This document shows, one piece after another, positions 37,401-48,300 of a DNA stretch of 64,000 bases (positions are counted from its first letter, which is position 1; every line of letters starts with the position of its first letter). The notes beneath the pieces are model-generated. The model saw nothing but the letters and a program-made list of their open reading frames with translations, was not told the DNA's origin and ran no database searches. Where the stretch lies: the NCBI RefSeq assembly GCF_016808335.1, contig NC_053146.1, positions 28,435,495 to 28,499,494 on the forward strand, read 5' to 3'. The position numbers and the translations under genes were made by a program. Origin of the DNA: Panicum virgatum. Its lineage: Eukaryota; Streptophyta; Magnoliopsida; Poales; Poaceae.

Positions 37401-38080
37401 CCGCGTAGACGGCCGGTGCAGCGTGGCGAGGGAAAGAGGGCTCCAGCGCGGGTGGGAGTGGGGCCAGGGGGTTGCGGGGGTGCTGCGTGTGGTGGTGGAG
37501 CAGCAGGAGGTGGCCTCCTGGCCTTCCTGAGCGGCGGAGGCGCCGCTCTGCGCCAGCGATAGAGGATACAGAGAGAAAGAGAGGAGGAAGAAGACAGGCT
37601 GGACTTGTTTGCAAATTCAAAAAAGTTTAGGGGTCCTACTGTAAAACAAAAATAACTCCTAAACTAGGGCTCAAATGAAAAAAGTTCCCGACATGAATGT
37701 TGTTCAACTTTTCAAGATCTACAACTTTGATTTTGTGCAAAACTTGATTTGACCAAAGGTTGAAAAGTTATTTTGAAAACATAGAAAGTATTTTGAATTT
37801 AATGTACTTTCATCTTTTCCAAAACGAATTCACCTTAATTTTAGACTGAAAAGTAAAATTTCCTGCCATGTATTGATTACACGGAATTTTACAAAGAAAC
37901 CCTCCACAAAAGCAACATTCACCCATCTTATTCAAATTAAATTATACGAAGAACCTTGCATCAAATCATATTTACACAATTAACCTTATATTTTTAAAAT
38001 AAGACCCTTTTTCAAGCAATTTAAGCACATGATGTATAAAATAATTGTAGTTCTACTGTGCAGACACCTAGGGTGTCACA
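34495..38080 (-). mobile_element. Element B: 5' LTR (Tekay-type)
   Basis: The LTR runs from TGTGGTAGAACC (34495) to AGGGTGTCACA (38080) and is 3,586 bp. It adjoins the PBS on one side and the reverse transcriptase of Athila element C on the other (38081), so B is inserted in C. Element strand order is: AT-rich U3, GC-rich block (37560-36960), AT-rich spacer, acidic exon, intron, last exon, U5. It is related to, but clearly diverged from, the LTR of element A. Confidence 0.9.
34861..36032 (-). CDS. LTR-borne spliced small gene in B's LTR (last two exons)
   Basis: On the minus strand exon a runs from 36032 to 35912. It encodes an acidic peptide with LIPEFEGGNQEAQ and ends AG|GCAAGC, a GC-type donor. 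The 941-nt intron (35911 to 34971) ends CTGTTTCAG. Exon b (34970 to 34861) encodes MSFEEQTASLTW, then LPPSWSVEWDPSP and an acidic end before TGA. Both boundaries are phase 1, as in K, L and A. The LPPSWSVEW block matches LPPGWTVEW in A. The reading frame is free of stops in both exons. The start of exon a was chosen by alignment with A (CTGATT after an AG) and could differ. No known domain is recognised. Confidence 0.5.
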
Positions 38081-39081
38081 ATTACGCTCCCGCATCATTT
38101 CAGCGATGCATGATGTCTATCTTTTCAGATATGATCGAGGAAATCATGGAAGTTTTCATGGACGACTTCTCCGTCTATGGGAAAACTTTTGATCGTTGTC
38201 TTGAAAATTTAGATAGGGTCTTGCAGTGATGCCAAGAAAAGGACCTGGTGTTGAATTGGGAAAAATGTCATTTCATGGTCCGCGAAGGCATCGTCCTTGG
38301 ACACCTTGTGTCCGAGAGGGGAATTGAGGTGGACAAAGCAAAAATCGACATTATAGAATGTCTCCCACCTCCAGTTAACGTCAAGGGGATTCGTAGCTTC
38401 CTAGGTCATGCGGGGTTCTATCGCCGTTTTATTAAAGACTTGTCTCAGATCGCTAGACCCCTTACAAACCTCTTAGCTAAGGATGCGCCATTCGAATTCA
38501 CGGATGAGTGCCTTCGCGCCTTTGAAATCCTAAAAAAGGCACTCATCTCGGCTCCAATCATCCAACCCCCAGATTGGAGCCTCCCGTTCGAAATAATGTG
38601 TGTTGCTAGCGACTATGCTGTTGGTGCAGTCTTAGGCCAAACCAAAGATAAGAAGCATCATGCAATTGCCTATGCTAGCAAAACTTTGATAGGAGCGCAA
38701 TTAAATTATGCCACTACTAAAAAAGAGCTCCTTGCAGTTGTTTTTGCTATTGATAAGTTTAGATCTTACTTGGTTGGAGCAAAAGTTATTGTTTATACTG
38801 ACCATGCAGCTTTGAAATATTTGCTCACCAAGAAAGGTGCTAAGCCCCATTTGATTCGGTGGATTCTCTTAGTCCAAGAATTTGACCTTGAAATAAAAGA
38901 TAAAAAGGGAGTAGAAAATACTGTAGTCGATCATTTGTCGTGTATGCAAGTTACTAACCTGCAAGAACCACCAATCAATGACTTCCTACGCGACGACATG
39001 CTGCTCAAGGTGACGGACTCCAACCCATGGTACGCAAGCATTGTGAATTTCGTGGTTGCAGGTTATGTACCATCTGGGTAA
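38081..39081 (+). pseudogene. Element C: reverse transcriptase (C-terminal half) and RNase H
   Basis: The frame starts at APASFQRCMM and contains the polymerase active site EVFMDDFSVYG, the connection [17 protein letters not shown] and an RNase H. The first RNase H acidic residue is lost: the usual FDASDYAVG reads [13 protein letters not shown] here, while element E keeps FDASD. The later blocks [20 protein letters not shown] and [10 protein letters not shown] are intact. TGA at 38227-38229 interrupts the frame after the active site. It ends at TAA 39079-39081, where a small deletion shifts the frame into the integrase. Confidence 0.88.
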
Positions 39082-40352
39082 ACAAGAAAAAACTAATCTT
39101 CGAGAGCAGACGTCACCTTTGGGATCCACCGTACCTGTATAGGGTGTGTACGGATGGAATATTGAGGAGATGTGTCCCTACAGCAGAAGGGGTACAGATC
39201 ATAGAGAAATGCCATACTGCAGCGTATGGAGGCCACGTTGGAGCTTTCAGAACACAAGCAAAAATTTGGCAAAGTGGTTTCTTCTGGCCCACAATGTATG
39301 AAGACACCAGAGAATTTATTCGAAGGTGCCGAAGATGCCAGTTGCAGGGAGGCATCACTGCTCGCAATGCAATGCCCCTCACATACAATCTCCAAGTCGA
39401 ACTGTTCGATGTCTGGGGTATTGACTTCATGGGGCCATTCCTAAAGTCCCATGATTGTGTGTACATCCTGGTTGCTGTGGACTACGTCTCCAAATGGGTG
39501 GTTGCATTACCCTGTCAAGCTGTAGATGCCAAGCATGCGAGGAAGATGTTTCATGAAATGATCTTCCCTCATTTCGGAACACCAAGGATGGTTATAAGTG
39601 ATGGGTCCCATTTCGTTGACAAGACCTTCCGACGCTTCCTAAAAGAACTCGGCGCAAGACACAACATCGCTACACCCTACCACCCTCAGACCAGTGGACA
39701 GGCAGAAACTTCTAACAAGCAAATTAAGAGTATTCTGCAGAAAACAGTGAATGAGATGGGTAAAGGATGGAAGAATATGCTACCTGATGCTCTTTGGGCA
39801 TACAGAACAACATATAAGACCCCCATCGGCAGGTCACCATATCAACTAGTCTACGGGAAGACGTGTCATCTCCCAGTTGAGCTTGAGCACAGGGCCCACT
39901 GGGCCATTAAGAAATGGAATATGGACTACAAACTCGCTGGGAGGAATAGACAAATGCAGCTGGCAGAGCTAGAGAAATGGAGAGAGAAGGCGTACCATAG
40001 TGCTAAGATATACAAGGACTATACCAAAAGATGGCACGACAAGAGGATCAAGACCAAGGAGTTCAAGCCAGGTGACAAGGTATTAATGTTTAATTCCATT
40101 GTAAAACTCTTTGGAGAAGGAAAACTTCGCAGCAAATGGAAGGGCCCGTACACCTTCGTCAACACATCTTCTCACAGGGCAATCACACTACATGATGATG
40201 ACGGTGAGTACTTCAAGGTAAATGGCCATCGGCTTAAACTTTTCCATGAACCCTTTCGGCTCGGTGAAGTTTTCGATGAAATTAAGTTAGTAGATTTCGA
40301 TTCTACACATCTTCTCCATAGAAAAAAGCCCATGCACACCCTGATCACCTAG
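39082..40352 (+). pseudogene. Element C: integrase, nearly intact
   Basis: An open frame of more than 420 codons covers the zinc-binding HHCC domain ([22 protein letters not shown]), the catalytic core (DFMGPF, then ISDGSHFVD, then GQAETSNKQ) and the C-terminal domain with [11 protein letters not shown]. Against element E (SDGGSHF) one glycine next to the second catalytic Asp is missing. The frame is linked to RNase H only by a shift at about 39075. It stops at TAG 40350-40352. This is one of the best preserved pol domains in the window. Confidence 0.9.
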
Positions 40353-40501
40353 CCCATGACCTTAGAAGCCCACACAAAGAAACTAAGGCCCAGTTGAGCC
40401 CAGAGGGGGTGGCCGAACCTAGGGGTCGGTCGGCCCCACCTCGTGGCCGTTGGTGCTGAATCTTTGAATTTGAACTCTCCAACGTCCCTTTTCGTGTTTC
40501 C

Positions 40502-41531
40502 TTGTGTGGAGACCCCAAACTTTGGAAGGTTTGGCACCATTTTGATCCTTTCTTCCCTTTAAATTCATCTCCTCTCCTCTCCTTCTCCTCAATCACCCAA
40601 GATCCAAGCACTCCACCTTTCCTCAGCCTCTTCCCACCTGCAAAGCACCATCTCCATTGTCGGAAAGTCGATCGTCCCGTTCGTTGGGTCCGAGTCCACG
40701 TACGGACTCAACGGCACGCAGTCTCCCGCCAACCAAGCTTTAGCGAACCCTGCAGTGGAAGAAGAGGCAATGCACATTGCCACGACACCGCTGGCGATCA
40801 TGTCAGCATCTGGGAGGAAGATAACGCCGAGGGCCCCGAGGAGGGGGCGGCCGACCCCCTGGTTTGTCCGAACAAGGGAGGAGGGCACTCGGCCTCCCCT
40901 TCGGCATGGCGCATCGTCAAGAGGGCTACTGCCCAGAGGGGCAGGGGAAGGTGCCCAGGGACTACGCCGAGGCCAACGACAGGCGAACTTCGACCAAAGG
41001 ATGTCGTCGTTCACCTCTTCGCTGACCCAATGCCTCCGATGCCCATGGAAGAGGGAATGCAACATGCTTACACCGTGAGGAACAAAAGCGGCGACATAGT
41101 TAGCCACCATTACACCACCTCTCTCACCCCCGTTAGCGACAATTCTCCAAAGCGTTTTAGAGTCGTAGGAGTCCGGACTCCCGGAGGAGGGTACGATAAG
41201 GGCCTCTTTCCCGCGCTCTCCCCCAAGGAGAATGGAGAGGCAGAATCTATTGCGTCCACCCCTAAAAAGGTGAAGAGGCACCTAACTCCTCCTCGCATCA
41301 CACGTCCTGGGGGGCAGTATGAGAGTGAGGATGAGAAGGTCCTAAAGGGGGCCCAAGGTCGTCCAGCTTCTGAGGACTATAGTTGCGTTAAAGAAGGAGA
41401 ATCAGAAGTAGGGCGACCAACTGGCGGAGTTGTCCTTAGAGCTGAAATCGGTCAAAGACGACCTCGATACCCTCTGCCGTGGCCTCAGCTCCAGGATGTC
41501 ATGCCTGGAGAAGGGTAAGGACATCGCTTAG
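40502..41531 (+). pseudogene. Element C: 3' ORF in env-like position, with terminal coiled coil
   Basis: After a linker with GGCCGAACC...GGTCGGTCGGCC (40411-40435) a frame runs from 40502 to 41518. The stretch from about 41040 (MEEGMQHAYTVRNKSGD to GQYESEDEKV) looks coding; the first 180 codons may be in another frame. Shifting frame near 41390, the end reads ELKSVKDDLDTLCRGLSSRM before TAG at 41531. This matches the end of the 3' ORF of element E. I see no signal peptide or membrane helix, so I do not call it an envelope gene. Function is unknown. Confidence 0.45.
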
Positions 41532-41723
41532 GTGTGCGCCTCCACCAAGCGACAGGGCGCATTTACTTTTCATGTTTTGTTCTTGAGTTTTCCTTTGCAT
41601 CATGTAATAAGCGCCCTTTCCATTTCAATATAATAAAGTTTGAGCTCCCCGGATTCCAATCCGGCAGAGTTCCATTTTTATTTGTCCATATTTTGTCTTG
41701 AGATTTTGTACAGGCACAGAAAT

Positions 41724-41740
41724 AAGTGTGGGGGGGGGGA
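41724..41740 (+). promoter_or_regulatory. Element C: internal polypurine tract
   Basis: AAGTGTGGGGGGGGGGA repeats the AAGTGTGGGGG core of the terminal polypurine tract but lies 1.34 kb upstream of the 3' LTR. Element E has the same arrangement (59510-59524). Confidence 0.6.
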
Positions 41741-42431
41741 TGCACCTCACAAAAATGCGACACAAAACTAACACGACTAGCATGCAAAAGTGGAGGGCGA
41801 GAGGGCCTACCTCAGGGGCGGCCGAACCCATGGGTTGGCCGGCCCCTGGTGAAGCCCACTCGACTCCATCCAGCTCCAGATCGTTGGTTTGCGTCCCCAA
41901 AACCTTAAACCTCCCTACATTCATTTAAATTCAATGAATTTCTTCGCAGAAAAGTTAAAAAAAACTCCTTACGCTTCCAAAGAATAAAACTTTGCATGCA
42001 TTTTATTCTTAGCTTTCTTTTTAACTTTGTGAATAAATTCCTATAGGGGCCCCATGCGTTCTAAGTAATTGACCATTGAGATATGACTTGGTTTGATGGC
42101 GCTATGCTCTTCCTTGCAAAAGCACTTGCTTTCCTTTAAAAAAAATAAAAATAAAATAAATATAGCTTGACTCCTCAAATTATCATAAATTCCTACCAAA
42201 GCCAAAGACAAGTTTTCATGCCCAACTTTCAAATGTTGTTTACCTCTGCTTTGAGCTTTGTCAAATTCTTCGACCCTTGTTAGAAACTTGTCATGCTCTC
42301 TTGATCAAGATCACGTACACATACTATACTTCCACACTCGGAGATAGTCGTCACATCCATCCACAAAAATAAGAACTCTATGACCTTGCTCTCCAAAACG
42401 ACTTGGGCTATGCAAAAAGAAAATAAAAGAT

Positions 42432-42542
42432 GTCTACCCAAAGAAGGTAGACCACATGCTCAATGAGTATGTTAAAAAAAAGAGAAAGAAAGAAAAGATG
42501 CATACCCAAAGAAGGTATGCCACATGCTTGCAAAGGCATGTC
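42432..42542 (+). ncRNA. Element C: tandem stem-loops with invariant CAAAGAA loop
   Basis: GTCTACC-CAAAGAA-GGTAGAC (42432-42452) and GCATACC-CAAAGAA-GGTATGC (42500-42520) are perfect 7-bp stems with the same loop but different stem bases. A second hairpin, ACATGC...GCATGT, follows each. This is a predicted RNA structure, not a known family. Confidence 0.55.
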
Positions 42543-43061
42543 AAAAAAAAGTTGATAGCCCGTATTGGAAATAACAAAAGAAAGAGAGTCATGCAAAAGA
42601 GTTCATCCTCAAATCACCAGAAATAGTCCAAACACTTGCACATCTTGATCAAACTGTATGACTCGTTTATGCTCAGATCTTGTTTTTGACTCAGCAATAC
42701 AAGCAAGGCAAACATGCCCCTCCATTCCTACCCTGAGCCCCACATAAGCCTGAATAAATGGTAGGAGAAGGATGGCAGCTTCTTTGCCTTGGTGAGGATA
42801 TAAAACAAAAAGAGTGATCCAGAGAATAATTTGAGGAGCAAGGCTATCTCTTTGTTTTAAAGTAAAACATCCAGGTGCTAAGCAGGAAGAGTCAGGAGCC
42901 TGAATTCTGAGTCGTTCCTTTGTTCAATCACCCAAGACTACATGGTAGCAAGACAAAAATTCACAAGGGTGAGAAGAAGCTTGGAATAACTTGTATGCAG
43001 GTTGAATTCAAGGAGTAGCATCCACCTTGGTCCTTCAAACTTTACTCGAGGACGAGCAAAG

Positions 43062-43079
43062 GACTAAGTGTGGGGGTGT
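43062..43079 (+). promoter_or_regulatory. Element C: terminal polypurine tract
   Basis: GACTAAGTGTGGGGGTGT lies directly before the LTR start TGTTGACGG at 43080, with 'GTGTGGGGG' as its purine core. Confidence 0.75.
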
Positions 43080-44291
43080 TGTTGACGGTCCTTAAGTGTC
43101 ATTTTCGACCGTCAACTCTTGCAGTTTTTTACCGAAAATAATCACCAAACGTAGATATAGGGCTTACAACTAACCATTTCCATGAGTTTTGGTGAATTGT
43201 CATCTGCAGGCACCCACATCTGTAAAAGAGGGAAAACACAATTGAACACGAGGAAAATGCACAAAAGATCCACACTGAAACGTGTCACTTACAAGGAGGG
43301 CCCACATGTCAGAGCAAACGGGGGAACCAAGGCAAATGCACCATGGGATCTTGACATGGGCCCACAGATCAGACTCCCCAAAGGAAGATAAGGACGAGAA
43401 GCGACCAGGTGGGGCCGGCCGACCTCCCGTCTAGGTGCATTCGACGTGGAGGGCCCCTACTCCTCCTGATCACCTTCCATATAAGCTTTTGGCGGGAACC
43501 GACCTTGAAGACTATAAAAGGGGGCTCCCTCCACCTCTCACACACACACACACCATTTCATATGTGAAGGAGAAGAGAAGAGAGGCTCCACCTCTTTGTA
43601 TCATTAGCCTAGGAAGTGTGTGAGGAAGGAGCTCCGAGAAGAGCCGGACTTGTCGGCGTCTCTTCGGCTTTGTACCTCTACGAATACGGTACATTTGGAG
43701 TATATATCCGGGTTCTTCTATTCGGTGAGTTCTAGTAAAGTTATTCTTTTGTTCTCATTCGTTTGTGGGTTCATCATCCGTTCTCGTAGCAGATACTCTA
43801 GAAGATGGCCCCTGATAAAGACGGGATAACCCTGCGCAACTCTAGAGTAGTAGTCGAAGGCATAGGCGTGGTGTCTGGGCCTTAGATTACCTTTGTTTGT
43901 CTTGTACTCAGCTGGTATTGTGGGGTAGACGGCAGGTGGTGACAGCCCTGTCCGTCCGCTACGGAGACAGTCTGGGTGGTTAGTTCACTCCCCCCTGCCT
44001 GGGTATGACATAGAGCGATACTGGAGGTCCCTGGCAGACCAGGGTCAGACCGGTGCCTGAAGTGAGCGAGTGAAAACATTAGTGTATTTTCCCTTGAACC
44101 CATCCTTAGATCAGAACCACACTACCCTAAGGTCTCTCTATCTCTTATCCTCTTCGGGGTAATCTAGTTAGAAGACAGTTACACACCCTTCCTCGTGGAA
44201 AATACGATACCTGAATACTCTCGGGTGAAGTGCTATAACAGTATTTTCGTGCGTTTGCAGACTTCTCTGTAAGAGTTAAGAAATACCAACA
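43080..44291 (+). repeat. Element C: 3' LTR
   Basis: 1,212 bp from TGTTGACGGTC to AAATACCAACA. It starts with an inverted repeat TTGACGGTC...GACCGTCAA, has TATAAAAG at 43513-43520 followed by a (CA)n run, and contains AGGTGGTGACAGCCCT at 43934-43949, a block shared with the other Athila LTRs here. Confidence 0.9.
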
Positions 44292-45326
44292 GCTACCTGC
44301 AGTAACCGCCAGAACCGATCTTGGGAGGGCTATAAATAGAGGCACCATCCATCACTCAACACACACCATTGGAGCTCTTCTCTTCTACTTGTACTTTCTA
44401 GAGTAGGTTAGTAGCTTGGGAGTTAGAGTCGGGTCGAGCTTGCTCGGGACTCCAGAGTCGTTGGAAGTCTGGTATAGCTCTTGTATCTTTCTTTTGACTT
44501 TATTAATATAAGTTATCTTCTTTACTTTTCTGAGTCAGCTCTACTTTCCATAGTCTTTCATTTACTCAAGTCTGAGTTTCAGCTTGAGCACGAAAGTTTT
44601 CCTTTGGCTTAGGCTAAATTATCTCTCTTAGTGATCGGGAACTTATCTTACGGGTTTTCTCGCCCTGACTAGAGTATCTCAAGTTAGTGCGCTAGGTTGA
44701 GGGGGATTTCTCTCGAAGGCCTCGAGAGAGATCCTAACACCGAGTGCAGATGTGGTGTCTGACCTTAGTGTTAGCTAGAAAGTGTGTTCCACCCCACGGA
44801 ACCGTTGTGGTAGTTGGTAGGTGGTGACAGCCCTATCGGTCCTTTGTAGTCCACCACGTTCGGGTGTTTTCATAGCAGTAGTGCAGGTTGCCGTCGGACT
44901 CCCCTCTCATCCCTTTCTAAAGTCCTTCCTCTTCCAGCCGCCGAAGTAAGCTCTATTTTCTCGAGAACTAGTTAGGTGTTTAGTCTAATCTAGAGAGGCT
45001 AGCTCGATAGTTCAGAAGTGTATCAGGTGTCTTTTCTCGCTCATTGTCCTCCCAGCTGCTACCTCTCTAAGGACTAGAATCTCTGTGTGTCACTCGGTCA
45101 TTGCCTGGCCACTTATCTTATCTCACTACCTATCTGGCTTACCCCCGTCTAGTCAGTCGGTTGATCAAGCTAGTACGGATATCATTCGATTTACGATACT
45201 CTTTTACCATAGTGCTTCCATGAGGAAAAATACGATACCCTGGAATACTCCAAGGTGAAGTGCTACAGCAGTGATTCTATGCGCTTGCAGAATATCTATT
45301 CTAATCAGGCATAAGAAATGCAAACA
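44292..45326 (+). mobile_element. Fragment G: 3' part of another Athila-type LTR
   Basis: The fragment has its own TATAAATA (44331-44338), the shared AGGTGGTGACAGCCCT block (44819-44834) and an end GAAATGCAAACA at 45326. Its tail (CGATACCCTGGAATACTCC...GCGCTTGCAG) parallels the tail of C's LTR. Its 5' end is missing because C is inserted in it. It abuts the pol frame of element F at 45327. Confidence 0.75.
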
Positions 45327-48300
45327 GTCATCACCGTCAGTCCCTTGGTCGAGCACGCCTACGAGTGCGACGTCGAGTGCGTCGAGCATAACGAGGCTCT
45401 GGCTGTGGACAAGGCCCTTGCTGCTGGCTTAGAGAAGATGGCGAACGAGGCCATGGACTCCACACAATGATAAGAGGGCAGCTTCGAGCCTGCCAAGGGT
45501 GCCAAGGACATACCCCTCAATCCGAACTCCCCCGACGGCAAGGTGCTGAAGATCAGCGCTACCCTCGTTAGCAAATAGGAAGTGGTGCTCGTCGACTTTC
45601 TCCGTGCCAACGCAGACATCTTCATGTGGAGCCCCCCAGACATGCCTAGCATACTGAGGGAGGTCGTCGAGCACTCCCTTGACATCCAGCCCAACTCCAA
45701 GCCGGTGAAACAGCGCCTGCGACTCTTCGATGAGCTCAAGCACCGGCTGATCGGCGAGGAGGTGCACATGCTTTTGGTGGCCAGATTCATCAAGGAGGTA
45801 TTCCATCCCGAATGGCTAGCTAATCCTATATTAGTTAAGAAAAAGAATGGGAAATGGAGGATGTATGTAGATTATACTAGTTTAAATAAAGCATGTCTGA
45901 AAGTTCCCTTTCCTTTGCCACGTATTGATCAAATAGTTGATTCAACTGTGGGATGCGAACTTTTATCCTTTCTTGATGCTTATTCCGGTTACCATCAAAT
46001 AAAGATGAAATAGTCCGACCAGCTCGCGACTTCTTTTATCACTCCTTTTGGCATGTACTACTACGTCATGATGCCCTTTGGCCTTAGAAATGCCGGAGCT
46101 ACATACCAGCGATGTATGCTCCATGTGTTTAGAGACCATATTGGGTGAACCGTAGAGGCATATGTCGACGATATCGTTGTGAAATCCAGGAAGGCTGACG
46201 ACCTGGTAACCGATCTCAGGATCGCGTTCGATTGCCTTAGGGCCAAGGGGGTAAGGCTTATCTTGAGAAGTGTGTGTTCGGTGTGCCTCTAGGCATTGTC
46301 TTGGGCATCATCATCTCCCAGCGAGGCATTGAACCCAACACTGAGAAATTCTCGGCCATCACTCGGATGGGACCGATCCGAGACCTAAAGGTGGTATAGA
46401 AGGTCATGGGTTGCCTGGCAGCCCTCAGCCGCATCATCTCATGCCTCGGTGAGAAAGGCTTACCTCTGTATCGGCTCTTGATGAAAACCGTCCGCTTGTC
46501 GTGGACCCCCGAGGCTCAGGAAGCCCTTGACAAGCTCAAGGCATCGCTCACTCATGCACCAATAGACAACGAGCCCCTCTACCTATACGTAGCAGCAACA
46601 ACCCAGGTGGTCAACGTAGCTATCATTGTGGAAAGACAAGAGGAGGGACATGCTTTGCCCGTACAGAGGCTGGGGTACTTCATCAGTGAAGTACTATCTG
46701 AAACCAAGACACGATACCCATAGATCCAGAAGCTACTTTACGCAGTGGTCCTGGGTCGGCGCAAGCTACGCCACTACTTCGAGGCTCACCCCATAACTGT
46801 GGTCTCGTCCTTCCCTTTGGAGGAGATAGTCCACAACCGGGAAGTCACGGGTAGGATAGCCAAGTGGTCCGTGGAACTGATGGGAGAAGCTCTTACTTAT
46901 GCGCCTCGTAAGGCGATCAAATCCCAAGTCTTGGCGGATTTCATTGTTGAGTGGACTGACACTCAGCTGCCCCCACCCCAGATCCAAGCAAAATGTTGGA
47001 TCATGTACTTCGATGGGTCGGTGATGAAGACTGGTGCAGGCACGGGCCTTCTTTTCTTCTCACCCCTTGGAGTACACATGCGCTAGGTGGTGCGCCTGCA
47101 CTTCCTGACGTCCAACAACATGGCGGAGTACGAGGCCCTCCTCAGCGGCCTTCGTATTGCCATCGAGCTAGGCATCAAGCGCCTCAACGTCCGGGGAGAC
47201 TGTCAACTCATCATCGACTAGGTGATGAAGGAGTCCAGCTGCCACGACGCAAAGTTGGAGGCATACTACAACACCGTACGTCGCATGGAAAACAAGTTCG
47301 ACGGGCTCGAGCTTAACCACATCACGCGCAAGTACAACGTGGAAGCAGACGAACTGGCCAAGATCGCGTTTGGGCGGACCACTATTCCCCCGAACGTCTT
47401 CGCCCGTGAACTCGCTATGCCATCCATCGATTTGAAGAATCCAGCGGAAGCCACCGATGCAACCCCAGAACCCTCGGGGGCAGCAACTGCTGAGCCCTCA
47501 GCCGAAAACCCCTCGGTGGAGGAGTCCGAGGCCATGGAAACAGAAACCGAGATCTCCTCGGCGGACGAGGCTGAAGCGATGCAGATTGATGAGGCCCCAC
47601 CTTTGCGAGACTGGCGCGCCCAGTACCTCGACTGGATGAACCGAGGGGTCATACCCTCAGATCGCGTGCAGGCACGGCGCATCGTCAGGTGGGCCAAGTC
47701 TTTCGTCTTGATCGACAACGAGCTGTACAAGCGCAGCCCCTCGGGAGTCATGCAGCGCTGCAACCCCATTCCCGAGGGAAGGGAGCTACTCTGGGACATC
47801 CACATCGGAATCTGTGGTCACCACACGGCACCGCGCACCCTCGTGGGCAATGCGTTCATGCAGGGCTTTTACTGGCACACGGCAGTTGCCGATGCCACCG
47901 AGATCGTGCGGACCTGTGAGGGTGGCCAATTCTACACCCGTAAGACACACCTTCCGACTCACGCCCTGCAAACTATCCCCATCACATGGCCTTTCGCCGT
48001 GTCGGGATTGGATCTCGTCGGGCCATTGCAGAAAGCGCCCAGGGGCTTCACCCACCTGTTGGTAGCGATCGACAAGTTCTCCAAGTGGATCGAGGCTCGA
48101 CCCATCGACAAGATCAAATCCGAGCAAGCCGTACTGTTCTTCACCGACATAGTCTACATGTTTGGGGTCCTGAACTCGATCATCACCGACAATGGCACCC
48201 AGATCACAGGCAAGAAGTTCTTGGCATTCTGCGACGAATACCACATACACGTGGACTGGTCAGCTATGTCGAGAATCTTCAACAAGCTGAACAAGTTTGG

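Larger units (their letters stand above)
41532..43061 (+). other. Element C: long 3' untranslated region
   Basis: About 1.5 kb of non-coding sequence. It contains the first polypurine tract (41724-41740), a palindrome GGCCGAACCC-ATG-GGTTGGCC (41815-41846), and paired hairpins with the loop CAAAGAA (42432-42520). No supported gene. Confidence 0.7.
38081..44291 (+). mobile_element. Element C: Athila-type retrotransposon, 3' part
   Basis: C enters the window in mid reverse transcriptase, where B interrupts it, and runs through RNase H, integrase, a 3' ORF, a long 3' untranslated region and the 3' LTR (43080-44291). The motif VFMDDFSVYG, the integrase type and the long untranslated region with two polypurine tracts place it in the Athila lineage. 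Its 5' half lies beyond the left window edge. At 44291/44292 the sequence passes into another LTR (G), into which C is inserted. Confidence 0.88.

Noticed and set aside
40502..41531. Envelope gene of Athila element C
   Set aside because: The position fits, but there is no signal peptide, membrane helix or cleavage-like motif, so I call only an ORF of unknown function.
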